Of a stretch of 59,857 nt of DNA, positions 27,601 to 34,649 are shown piece by piece. Both the position numbers and the translations under genes were made by a program. Source of the DNA: Phycisphaeraceae bacterium (lineage in GTDB: Bacteria > Planctomycetota > Phycisphaerae > Phycisphaerales > Phycisphaeraceae); assembly GCA_028277745.1 (NCBI GenBank), contig JANQFR010000054.1, forward strand, positions 1-59,857, given 5' to 3'. Position 1 is the stretch's first letter; each line of letters opens with the position of its first letter. Below the pieces are notes generated by a model. The model worked only from the letters and a program-made list of their open reading frames with translations. It was not told the origin of the DNA and did no database searches.

Positions 27601-28270
27601 CATCGGTTATGCCGACGGCGGCGAACGCTGGTGGTGCATCCATCCCTACCACCACAACGGCAAAGAGGCGTTCTGGCACGACGAGGCCAAGGGGTTCGCG
27701 GGCGGCAAGTGGCCGTGGGGGGTGGTGGTGTGGCGTGAGTCCAAGCCGGTTGACCAGCGCGTGCCCGACCGTGAGCTGACCCTCGCCGCGCTGCGGCAGG
27801 CGGTCGAGATGTGGCGTCAGCCCGGCCTGATCGGCGAACGCGAGAACGGCGCGGGCTACTACTGCGGCGACGCGGCGTACGATTTCTGGCTCGGCTGGCT
27901 GCGCGGCATTGACGACGGGACGGTCGACGACCCCAAGGCCGGCATGCAGGGCAACGGCTGGTGCTTCGACGTGCTGGCCCAGAACCGCCGCATCGCCGGC
28001 CGGTGGCTCGCCGCGAAAGCCCAAACCTTCGAGGGCGAGGCGCGCGAGCGGCTGCTCGTCGCCGCGGATCACTACGGCAAGATCGCCGAACGGTGTATGG
28101 AGGGTCTGGACTGCCCGTGGGACCTGGCGCTGCCGCCGGGGCGTTTCGGGGACTGGACCGCCGAGATGCGCCGCGATCAGATCGCCCGCCTCGAAACCGC
28201 CCGCGAGCACGACCGCGCCGCGGTCGCCGCGATCGAGCAGGCCCTCAACGCTCTGGGAGCAACGCCATGA
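24602..28270 (+). CDS. Second ECF sigma factor fused to GNAT-like and two BtrH_N-like units
   Basis: A 1222-residue paralogue of the 1744-residue fusion. Residues 1-175 are an ECF sigma factor (AEDVAQDCFFKLTQK; VAERLGVNQGTVSRRIDKG), then an Ala/Thr linker and a hydrophobic helix near 240-258. A GNAT-like domain follows (about 265-525; SLLLVGAAMVDPLGAEHGLD, QLPASVYEAAGFRRA). Two BtrH_N-like units come next (about 530-870 and 870-1222), both opening with a VWID motif, with the pattern LMGLSGMAF, DPIGLDL and PWGVVILGE, and closing with helical bundles (HDRAAVAAIEQAL). There is no GyrI-like domain. The stop overlaps the start of a GFA gene by four bases. Starts with ATG at 24602, AGGAG upstream. 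Confidence 0.85.
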   Translation: MLTDQTLLQQFVTDRSAEAFHEIVQRYAGMVFGAALRVTADRAAAEDVAQDCFFKLTQKADQVRDSLPGWLHQAALNRAREVSRSEAARRRREQAAAVRPDAADEPGAAWEDVAPLVDAALAELPGELRDPLVEHYLCGQPQRAVAERLGVNQGTVSRRIDKGITQVRRHLREAGVAVPSVGALATLLTTNAAGAAPPTLVAALGKITLAGATGAAATTTAAASAGGIGAAVLGSKAGLTIAALLLLAAAIVIPTVITRNPGGNPMTATHVSLAAGETLTLAGHTYTLTWLKPGDLDEAPLPDNGALLRATDDLPYRDGMDPLYNLHVELNPQGHTQELAERLGREADAWRNHWRGLADALPADRPFALLAYEDGKLAGMVRFYPADAAHLIGHEEQPANQPRASLLLVGAAMVDPLGAEHGLDAALLQRVVRFARESGYRGVQGVGWSESRVFAAWGQQLPASVYEAAGFRRAAQHRSDRGNAFRDQLAGAHGEAAQRLAQADADAGLTAEQANTHHLMAITLTPASARREDGRVWIDDIHYARSLESNGYVRGFEALLAARGTPVSYERLMGLSGMAFITQVDTEHRWEGVLDAGWWPLDPIGLDLRKGFVARAIGYELEEYGQPFNVDAWADLNDRLPQQYQQTIRGPLERAINAGHPVLTLWCGTKQEFGYVIYGYDQATDKPAIWGLCARSTEGELGRCDDWPWGVVILGEQTEPMDADAADIAALRYAARLIRDEVDTASTGRKNRWLTGQEGYAFWAALLRNMDEPVQNRHHWNMRNNLIWQRRTAVAYLNEVATRWDGGAAEALTQAAGAYERVMDGLHALQPGGLGGSPDARRAMADQIDQIASLEREAAQHIERAVVAMAVKREDDRVWIDGVEGFGADLFASSMHGSQARILETLGESLTYDDLVGYSAFAFRVGFASDLCPSAGHPACGYQCLDSRALPWSTQIYESFPWSQARADPAAFEAEVRAAVKASIDRGIPVRYISEEEGLIIGYADGGERWWCIHPYHHNGKEAFWHDEAKGFAGGKWPWGVVVWRESKPVDQRVPDRELTLAALRQAVEMWRQPGLIGERENGAGYYCGDAAYDFWLGWLRGIDDGTVDDPKAGMQGNGWCFDVLAQNRRIAGRWLAAKAQTFEGEARERLLVAADHYGKIAERCMEGLDCPWDLALPPGRFGDWTAEMRRDQIARLETAREHDRAAVAAIEQALNALGATP

Positions 28271-28629
28271 ACCCACCACAGCAAGCCGTCGCCATCACCG
28301 GCCAGTGCCTCTGCGGCGCCATCACCTACCGCGTCGAGGGGCCGATCCTCGAACACAACCAATGCGGGTGCCGCGGATGCCAGAAGGCGACCGGCGCGCT
28401 CCAGACGCCCTGGCTCGTCGTCCACGAATCCGACTTCGCCCTCACCGCCGGCGCCCCCAAGCGCGTCAGCAACCCGACGTACGGCGGCTGCGAAAACCAC
28501 GGCGAACACGCCTTCTGCCCCGACTGCGGGACCCAACTCTTCTGGTTCCGCGACGGCGGCGGCAAAGTCGATATCACCGCCGGCTCGCTCGACGATCCGT
28601 CGGTCTTTCAGCCGAAAACAGACGGTTGA
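28267..28629 (+). CDS. GFA-family zinc protein (glutathione-dependent formaldehyde-activating-like)
   Basis: A 120-residue protein with the full set of zinc-binding cysteines of the GFA family: GQCLCGAITY, CGCRGCQKATGA and FCPDCGTQLFWF. The founding member binds glutathione and formaldehyde, but most family members have unknown substrates. It is translationally coupled to the sigma-fusion gene (ATGA overlap), so the two proteins may act in one response. Length is normal for the family. Confidence 0.92.
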   Translation: MNPPQQAVAITGQCLCGAITYRVEGPILEHNQCGCRGCQKATGALQTPWLVVHESDFALTAGAPKRVSNPTYGGCENHGEHAFCPDCGTQLFWFRDGGGKVDITAGSLDDPSVFQPKTDG

Positions 28630-28654
28630 CAATCACCCTTGTTAGTGTTATGAT
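28626..28654 (+). promoter_or_regulatory. Near-consensus sigma-70 promoter of the DinB-like gene
   Basis: TTGACA (28626-28631), exactly 17 bases, TATGAT (28649-28654). It overlaps the GFA stop codon and starts a new transcription unit about 45 bases before the DinB-like gene. ATCACC and GGTGAT, at 28632 and 28655, form an inverted repeat bracketing the core promoter, a possible operator. Confidence 0.8.
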
Positions 28655-28698
28655 TGGTGATCGTGTTCTGATCGCTTCCGCTTCTTGGGGGTCGACCC

Positions 28699-29211
28699 AT
28701 GAATCACGCGCCTGAGGCGCCAACCGACACCACCGCCGTTCAGCCTCTGACGGACGCGTTGCGGCATGAGTACGCCGAGGCGTTCCGCATGTTCCGCGAC
28801 GCCGTCGGCAGGCTGGACGATGCGCAGTGGGGTCAAGGCGAGCCCACCTGGACCGAAACGCCTGCGCGGGCCGCGATGCACACGCTGTTGTGCGCGGCGT
28901 TCTACATCGCCCCGTCCCGCGACGGCTTCGACTGGGAGCCCGGCGGCGTCCGCTACTGGGCGGACCCGATCGATCAGCTGCCCGACCAACAGGCCACGCT
29001 CGCCGAGATCGACCGGGTGGCGGCGGCGGTCGATGACTACCTCACCCGCCGCGGCGACGCCGGCCTGCTCACCGGCCAGGCCGAAAGCGCAGGGCAGGGG
29101 CAGACGCGCGTCGCCTGGATGATCTACGCCCTGCGTCACCTCCAGCACCACGTCGCGCAGATCAGCGCCGAATGCAAACGCCGCGGCCTGGGCGCGGCCG
29201 CGTGGGAGTAG
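28699..29211 (+). CDS. DinB-family putative metal-dependent protein
   Basis: A 170-residue four-helix protein. The C-terminal helix LRHLQHHVAQISAECKRRG matches the metal-binding helix of DinB/YfiT proteins. An expected first histidine may be His53 (AAMHTLLCAAFYIA). Members include thiol transferases and many uncharacterised proteins. It has its own strong promoter and a G-rich site before the ATG. It lies in the neighbourhood of the sigma-fusion genes and may belong to the same response. Confidence 0.82.
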   Translation: MNHAPEAPTDTTAVQPLTDALRHEYAEAFRMFRDAVGRLDDAQWGQGEPTWTETPARAAMHTLLCAAFYIAPSRDGFDWEPGGVRYWADPIDQLPDQQATLAEIDRVAAAVDDYLTRRGDAGLLTGQAESAGQGQTRVAWMIYALRHLQHHVAQISAECKRRGLGAAAWE

Positions 29212-29281
29212 CCCTCGACGGAAAAACGTTGGAGCCCACGGTGCATACGCCGGGTTCGTCCCCTCACCGCGAGACCGTTTC

Positions 29282-30202
29282 ATGAAACCGTTTTCAAAAG
29301 ATCATTACGAACGGGCCCGCGCGTGGCTGATGGCTCACGGCAGGCCGCTGGACCGGGCGCTGTTCGCCTTCTCCTTTGAAGGCGGCGGGGCCGACAAGGT
29401 GGCCGCCGAGCTCACCGCGTACCGCAACGCCGACGGCGGGTTCGGGCATGCGCTCGAGCCGGATGTTCGGCTCGATGATTCCTCGGTCATCGCCACGACC
29501 GTGGGGCTGCAGGTGCTCCGCACGCTTCACGCCGACGCCTCGCACCCGTTGGTGGGCGGCGCGATCGCGTACCTGCTCGCGCAGCTCGACCGTGAGGCGC
29601 TGGCGTGGGCCGACGTGCCGCCGAACGTTGACGATGCGCCGCACGCGCCGTGGTGGAACGCGCCCGACAAGCCGACAGGCTTCACCGCGAACCCCGGAGC
29701 GGAGATCGTGGGACACTTCCATCACTGGGCGGAGATCGTGCCCGCCGACCTGCTCGCACCACTCACCGACGCCGCGATGGCTCACCTCCACCGGCACGCG
29801 AACGACCTGAGCATGCACGATGTGTTCTGCTATGAACGGCTGCGCAAGACCGAGGCGCTCCCCGCTGAGCAACGCGAGGAAATCCTGCGCATCATCCGGG
29901 GCGCCGTCAGCAGGATCATCGAGACCGACCCGGCGAAATGGCCGACCTACTGCGCCCGCCCGCTACAGATGGCGGCGTCGCCCGATTCGCCGTATTTCGA
30001 ATCGCTGCGCGATGCGGTCGACGCCAACCTTGATTACCTGATCGACAGCCAGCAGCCCGACGGCGCCTGGGCGCCGTGGTGGTCCTGGGGGCCCGACGGC
30101 GGCGAAGTCTGGGAACGATCGAAGCGGGAATGGCAAGGTGCGTTCATCATTGAACATGTCCGGATGCTTCTTGCTTTCAGCCGACTCGAGGTGTTGTCTT
30201 GA
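29282..30202 (+). CDS. Alpha/alpha-toroid (squalene cyclase-like repeat) protein
   Basis: A 306-residue protein with repeated motifs of the prenyltransferase/squalene-cyclase toroid: YRNADGGFGHALEPD near residue 45 and QQPDGAWAPWWSWG near 262, separated by helical pairs. The catalytic DxDD of squalene-hopene cyclase is not visible, so it is probably not a triterpene cyclase. No signal peptide. Function unknown. Its stop overlaps the degenerate frame that follows. Confidence 0.75.
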   Translation: MKPFSKDHYERARAWLMAHGRPLDRALFAFSFEGGGADKVAAELTAYRNADGGFGHALEPDVRLDDSSVIATTVGLQVLRTLHADASHPLVGGAIAYLLAQLDREALAWADVPPNVDDAPHAPWWNAPDKPTGFTANPGAEIVGHFHHWAEIVPADLLAPLTDAAMAHLHRHANDLSMHDVFCYERLRKTEALPAEQREEILRIIRGAVSRIIETDPAKWPTYCARPLQMAASPDSPYFESLRDAVDANLDYLIDSQQPDGAWAPWWSWGPDGGEVWERSKREWQGAFIIEHVRMLLAFSRLEVLS

Positions 30203-30477
30203 GCAAACTCACGCTCGCCGGCACGACCGCGTCATCCGCCGGTATCGGCGCGACCGTATTTGCGCACAAAACGGCCCTGATCCTCGCTGCGGCGACTACG
30301 AACGCGGCTGGTTCCCCGAAACGAGGGACTTACTCATCTTGGGCGAGCGCAGCGATCCGATGCCCCCAATGCCGTGCGGCGGGAGATCATCCCGCTGCTT
30401 CAGGCGCCCGCCGCCTCGACGAGCAGGCGATCGAGCACATCGAGAGGGCGTTGGCCGTGATGGAGACCGAACCATGA
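30199..30477 (+). pseudogene. Collapsed copy of a sigma-BtrH fusion gene
   Basis: The 5' part (KLTLAGTTASSAGIGATVF, then a hydrophobic stretch) matches the linker and membrane helix of the 1222-residue fusion (KITLAGATG...GGIGAAVL). The 3' part (DEQAIEHIERALAVMETEP) matches the last helix of the family (VQAIEHIEKALAATKTTP in the gene at 32692). Between them another frame reads LLILGERSDPMPP, like the PWGVVILGEQTEPM motif of a BtrH unit. Most of the gene is missing and frames are shifted, so this is a decayed, internally deleted copy. Confidence 0.7.
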
Positions 30478-30723
30478 GCCTGACGAAGAAGCATCGTTTG
30501 TCGACGGCCGGCCCGGAAGCTGATGTGTGGTCGTTCTCACAGCCTGTGCACGTCTGCGGTGGCCGTATGACCGCTGGTACAGCGCGCACATCCGCCGAAG
30601 AACGTGGTATCCGCACATGCTCCGAGTCGTCGCTCTCGTGGCCTGTGCCCCGTTCCCCGCTGTCGGGTGCGCCGTAACACGGCTATTCCGCCAAAGTGTC
30701 CACATCAAACTGGGGCCCGCAAC

Positions 30724-32505
30724 ATGAAGTCTGTCTTACCGAAAGCGATCGGGTTGGGCCTTGCCATGGCGGTTATCGCAGCCGCTCTGTCAGTGTGCGA
30801 CTTGGCCGCCGCGGCGCCAACAGATGAGGTGAGTATGAACGCAATCAAGTTTCCGGAGGGTGTACCGACTGGGATGGAATTGATGCTCGCCGATGGCAAG
30901 CGTCGCAAGTGGGTTGAGGGGTTCACGACTCCCGGTGCGTTGCGCCCGCTCGTGCAGTTCATGGGGCCGGCAGGCGGGTTCGCTCACGACGGCGACTGGT
31001 ACACGACGCAGATCTTTCCGCTGTTCATGGGCGTCTGCGGAGACGCGTTCCGTTTCGCCTGGTATCGCCAGGACGGTGAGGAATGGCGGCACGGGGATGC
31101 CTGGGTCATCTCGCCGCCGCCGCAACGCTACGGGGCGGCGCTGGACGCCGCGGGCTTCGACTGCCTCGTCCTCATCGACCCTGATCTGATGCAGACGGAT
31201 TCGCCCATACCGTGGAACGAGGACGCGCTCCGCGCCCAGATCTCGCGCTCCATCGCAATATGGAAACGGCCCGTGCTGCTTGCCGATCTGCCCGAACCCG
31301 GCTGGATGACGCTCATCACCGGTTATGCGGACAACGGCAAGACGCTCACCGGCTGGTGCGAGGAGGGCTGGGAGAGCTTCGGTTTCCGGTTCGACCCGGA
31401 CAAGAAGCGTACGTTCAGCGACTGGTTCGGCAAGACCTCGCACGTAGTATTGCTGACCAACACGCACCCACGGCCCGCGGAGACAGCGGTGTTTCGGGCG
31501 GCGCTGACGCGGGCCGTCACCGAATTGCGGCGACGAGAGATCGGCCACATGCACGCTGGGCCCGCGACGTATGAAGAGCTTGCCAAACGTCTCGGCGATC
31601 CCGCGCTCTCGCAGGAAGATGAGGCCACCACGAAGAAGCGCGAAGGCTTACTGTTCCCGATGATCTGGGACTTGGCCACGCAGCGGCATTACGCCTCCGA
31701 GTTCCTGGAACGGTCGACCGAGGTGTTCCCACAGGCTGCGGAAGAGTTGAAGGCCGCGTCCGATCTGTTCGGCGCCACGCACGATGCGGTCTGGAAGATC
31801 AACCGCCTCGGCGGCGGGAAGAGCCCGGGATCGCCGCTGCCGAAGACGGTCGATCCGGCCGTGCGCAAACAGATTGCCGACATCGTCCTCGAATGCCGTG
31901 ACCGCGACCTGGAAGCCGCCCGTCGGATCGAGGCGGCGCTGCGGGCCGTGGGCGTCGAGCCGCCCGCGGCGCCACAGGCGAAGGCGGAACCGGCGGAGGG
32001 ACACGAGCATGACAGCGACGAGACGACCCCGCGCTTCGTCGAGCGCGAGGCGTTCGATGTCGTCGGCATTGAGGCCTGGCTGGACATGGAGCGTGACGAA
32101 GACCCCGGCCACGTGTTCGCCAACGACTTGCCGCCTCACAAAGCCAGGATCGCATCGCTCGCCGTGACGCCGGGCTGGTACGCCGTGTACCACGCGCGTC
32201 GGTCGGACGGCAAGGTCGGGTGCGTCGTCGGCGTCAACGCCGGCCGCAATTCGGACGTGCCCGAAGGACTCGGGAAGGTGACGGTCCCGGCGGCACGGTA
32301 CGCTGTCTTCGAATGCGACGCCGACGAGATGGGCAAGACGTGGGGCTACATCCACGGGCAATGGTTCCCGCAGTCCGACGAACACCGTCTCGGAGCAACG
32401 CCGCCCTTCGAGTTCCACTACCCGCCGGGCGAAGACGAGGCGAAAGACCGCCGCGCGATCTGGGCGCCCGTCGTTGCGAAGCGTGCGGCTAACTCTAAGG
32501 AGTGA
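30724..32505 (+). CDS. Secreted BtrH_N-like plus GyrI-like protein
   Basis: A 593-residue protein with a signal peptide (1-35, ending AAAAPTDEV), a BtrH_N-like unit (about 60-430; LFMGVCGDAFRF, WMTLITGYADNGK, DLEAARRIEAALRAVG) and a C-terminal GyrI-like effector-binding domain (about 440-590; PEGLGKVTVPAARYAVFE, WGYIHGQWFP, AIWAPVV). It is a stand-alone version of modules found inside the 1744-residue sigma fusion and shows that these modules are exported. Enzymatic activity is not evident. The gene follows a degenerate copy and heads a tight operon. Confidence 0.83.
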   Translation: MKSVLPKAIGLGLAMAVIAAALSVCDLAAAAPTDEVSMNAIKFPEGVPTGMELMLADGKRRKWVEGFTTPGALRPLVQFMGPAGGFAHDGDWYTTQIFPLFMGVCGDAFRFAWYRQDGEEWRHGDAWVISPPPQRYGAALDAAGFDCLVLIDPDLMQTDSPIPWNEDALRAQISRSIAIWKRPVLLADLPEPGWMTLITGYADNGKTLTGWCEEGWESFGFRFDPDKKRTFSDWFGKTSHVVLLTNTHPRPAETAVFRAALTRAVTELRRREIGHMHAGPATYEELAKRLGDPALSQEDEATTKKREGLLFPMIWDLATQRHYASEFLERSTEVFPQAAEELKAASDLFGATHDAVWKINRLGGGKSPGSPLPKTVDPAVRKQIADIVLECRDRDLEAARRIEAALRAVGVEPPAAPQAKAEPAEGHEHDSDETTPRFVEREAFDVVGIEAWLDMERDEDPGHVFANDLPPHKARIASLAVTPGWYAVYHARRSDGKVGCVVGVNAGRNSDVPEGLGKVTVPAARYAVFECDADEMGKTWGYIHGQWFPQSDEHRLGATPPFEFHYPPGEDEAKDRRAIWAPVVAKRAANSKE

Positions 32506-32509
32506 CAAC

Positions 32510-32695
32510 ATGGATGAGGTCAACGATTACCGAATATCTCAACTCCCGGAGATGCGTTGTCTCGTATCTCTGATCCGAGACGACGATGGTCATCTCATTG
32601 ATGACATGGGTGCAGGAATGGAGCAATGGGCGTCAGAAAGGGGGATACCAAACCGGCCGGGCATGCGTGAGGAGATCGCGGAGCCAACCTCATGA
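32510..32695 (+). CDS. Short GyrI-like N-terminal fragment (61 aa)
   Basis: A 61-residue frame that resembles the first beta-alpha part of a GyrI-like effector-binding domain (DYRISQLPEMRCLVSLI, MEQWASERGIP). It is preceded by a perfect AAGGAG seven bases before the ATG and its stop overlaps the next start (ATGA), so it is probably translated. It may be a truncated gene kept for translational coupling, or a real small protein. Confidence 0.55.
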   Translation: MDEVNDYRISQLPEMRCLVSLIRDDDGHLIDDMGAGMEQWASERGIPNRPGMREEIAEPTS

Positions 32696-33918
32696 AAACT
32701 GTGTCAAGATTCTGCCATGCCTTCGTCGTCTGTATCTGCGGTTTTACCGTCGCCGCCGCCGATCCCTCGCCCGCAAACAGGAGCCAAGACGTGAATCAAC
32801 CCGCCGCCACCGCCCGCCAAGTGCTCGACGACGTGCCCCGCGTCGGCTTCTATCCCGACATGCGCCAGCACGAGCCCGACCGCGGACCCGAAGACATTAT
32901 CTTCCCGTCGTGCATGCGGGCGGTGATGCAGCACCTCGGCAACCCCGAGTACGACTACGTCCACTTCGTCGGCGTCACCGGGGCCGGGTTCTACTTCAAC
33001 TGGAAGGACGGCTGGCACGCCGGCAATACTGCGGTCTACTTCATGGTCCCGTTTGATGAACACCTCAAGCTGTTCGAGTACGCCTTCGACTCGACCGGGC
33101 ACCCGTTTGAACTCGTCGGGCTCAAGGGGAACAACGCGGTCGATGAGGCCGAGGCGAAACGCCAGATCGTCGCCAGCATCGACGCGGGCCGGCCCATCGT
33201 CGCGCACGGCGTCGTCGGTCCGGCGGAGCCGTGCATCATCACCGGCTACGACGAGGGCGGGGACGTGCTCATCGGCTGGAGTTTCTTCCAGTACTGGCCC
33301 GAGCCCGCCGAGGGCCTGGAATTCGAGCCCAACGGCATGTTCCGCAAGCGTGGCTGGTACGCCGACACGTGGGACCTGTTTATCCCCGGGCAGCGCGGCG
33401 AGCCGGTGGACCCGGAGGTCGTGCGGCGCCGTTCGCTGGAGTGGGCGGTCAAGGTCGCGCGGACCAAGGAGACGTGGGACGGCCGCACGAACAACGGCCT
33501 CGCCGCGTACGACGCGTGGGCTGAGCACCTGCTCCGCGACGAGGACATTACGCCCGAGAACACGATCCCGGAGGGCAGCGTGTCTCCGCCGTTCGACGTG
33601 CACGACGACGCCGTGGGCCACGTCGCCGAAGCGCGGCATTACATGTCCGAGTACCTCAAGCGGATGGCGGAGGATGAGCCCCAAATGCGGCCTCATTTGC
33701 TGAATGCCGCGGCGTGCTGCTCGAAGATCCACGACCTGATGTGGGACATCTGGAAATGCGTCGGCGGCAACGGCCGGTCGCCCGAGCACGCCCGCCGCTT
33801 CGCCGACCCGGACACGCGCCGACGCATCGCCGAGATCATCCGCGAGGCGAAGCAGCAGGATGTGCAGGCGATCGAGCACATTGAGAAGGCGCTGGCGGCA
33901 ACAAAAACCACACCATAG
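32692..33918 (+). CDS. Secreted single-unit BtrH_N-like protein
   Basis: A 408-residue protein with a signal peptide (1-24) and one BtrH_N-like unit with its helical tail. Visible family motifs are FPSCMRAVMQHLG, FVGVTGAGFYF, IVASIDAGRPIVAHG, CIITGYDEGGDVLIGW, AYDAWAEHLL, a RHYMSEYL helix and the end QAIEHIEKALAATKTTP. A cysteine in the N-terminal helix (PSCMRA) sits where papain-like enzymes carry their nucleophile and a histidine (VAHG) follows later, so this copy could be catalytic; this is unproven. Coupled to the preceding small frame by an ATGA overlap. Confidence 0.82.
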   Translation: MKTVSRFCHAFVVCICGFTVAAADPSPANRSQDVNQPAATARQVLDDVPRVGFYPDMRQHEPDRGPEDIIFPSCMRAVMQHLGNPEYDYVHFVGVTGAGFYFNWKDGWHAGNTAVYFMVPFDEHLKLFEYAFDSTGHPFELVGLKGNNAVDEAEAKRQIVASIDAGRPIVAHGVVGPAEPCIITGYDEGGDVLIGWSFFQYWPEPAEGLEFEPNGMFRKRGWYADTWDLFIPGQRGEPVDPEVVRRRSLEWAVKVARTKETWDGRTNNGLAAYDAWAEHLLRDEDITPENTIPEGSVSPPFDVHDDAVGHVAEARHYMSEYLKRMAEDEPQMRPHLLNAAACCSKIHDLMWDIWKCVGGNGRSPEHARRFADPDTRRRIAEIIREAKQQDVQAIEHIEKALAATKTTP

Positions 33919-33968
33919 TCTGGTGCGCTTCTGGAAACGGACAACCACCCACATCCAGGGAGCAGACA

Positions 33969-34466
33969 ATGACAGCACAGATCACCGAACCCAAGATTAT
34001 CGAGCGGGGCCCATATCACGTGGTCGGGGCCTATGCCATCTGTAAGGGTGATGATGAGCCTTGGGGGGAAGCCTCCCAAGAGCTTGGCCGTCGGAAAGCC
34101 GAGGTGCTGAACCGAGAAAGCGATACGCTTCTGGCTTTCCTTTACCGGCCGCACCGAGACGATCCCTCGATTCCCGAGAAGGTCCGGTCGTGCTTCATGG
34201 GGGTGGAGGTTACGGACCTGGATCACGTCCCCGAAGGTATGGCGGCGACACGCTTCACTGGCGGACGGTACGTCACGGTGGAGTGCAAAGGTGACACGGA
34301 GAACGAGGCGGCGATGGGCGTGGGTGACGCGATCCAGAAGCTGGAGAAATGGATCGAGACGAACGGCTACCGCGAAGGCGATGCGTGCTTCTGCTTCAGC
34401 CACGAAAACACCGACGCCCCGCCGTTTGTTCAACACGTCTACGTCAAGCTGGAGCAAACGGCATGA
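33969..34466 (+). CDS. GyrI-like effector-binding domain protein
   Basis: A 165-residue protein consisting of one GyrI-like/AraC effector-binding domain (IIERGPYHVVGAYAIC at the N-terminus; ATRFTGGRYVTVECKGD; VQHVYVKLEQ at the end). Such domains bind small, often hydrophobic or cationic, molecules. No DNA-binding domain and no signal peptide, so it is cytoplasmic. AGGGAG precedes the ATG. It lies 50 bp after the secreted BtrH-like gene, probably in the same operon. Confidence 0.85.
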   Translation: MTAQITEPKIIERGPYHVVGAYAICKGDDEPWGEASQELGRRKAEVLNRESDTLLAFLYRPHRDDPSIPEKVRSCFMGVEVTDLDHVPEGMAATRFTGGRYVTVECKGDTENEAAMGVGDAIQKLEKWIETNGYREGDACFCFSHENTDAPPFVQHVYVKLEQTA

Positions 34467-34529
34467 ACGGCATGCCTGTCAGGTTTGGATGTCCCATGAA
34501 TGCACGCAACGGCTGAACGAGGGTCCGGG

Positions 34530-34649
34530 ATGATCGAACGACTCGAGGCTACCAACCTGGCGCGCCCGATCGACGAAACGCTGACCGGCAAGCGCATTAG
34601 GTCTGTGCAGCGCGAGAACCGCCAATTCAAAGAGGCAAGCGATGGATAA
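34530..34649 (+). pseudogene. N-terminal remnant of an Fpg/Nei-type DNA glycosylase
   Basis: A 39-residue frame (MIERLEATNLARPIDETLTG and on to KRIRSVQ). It resembles the start of Fpg/Nei-family glycosylases (M-I-E-x-P-E-A-x-x-L-A-R-x-I-x-E-T-L-x-G-K). The catalytic proline at position 2-3 of active enzymes and everything after residue 39 are missing. The frame overlaps the next gene by eight bases. Confidence 0.5.

Noticed and set aside
28230..28270. Stop-start overlap between the second sigma fusion and the GFA gene as a sequencing frameshift
   Set aside because: Both proteins end and begin where their families do, so the ATGA overlap is genuine coupling.
30478..30723. Short frames between the sigma-fusion remnant and the secreted BtrH gene
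   Set aside because: Two overlapping frames of 66-67 codons have no domain, and neither has a convincing start; treated as intergenic debris.
32510..34649. Possible integron-like cassette array (small, unrelated, closely packed genes)
   Set aside because: No attC-like inverted core sites (GTTRRRY/RYYYAAC) flank the genes and no integrase is present.
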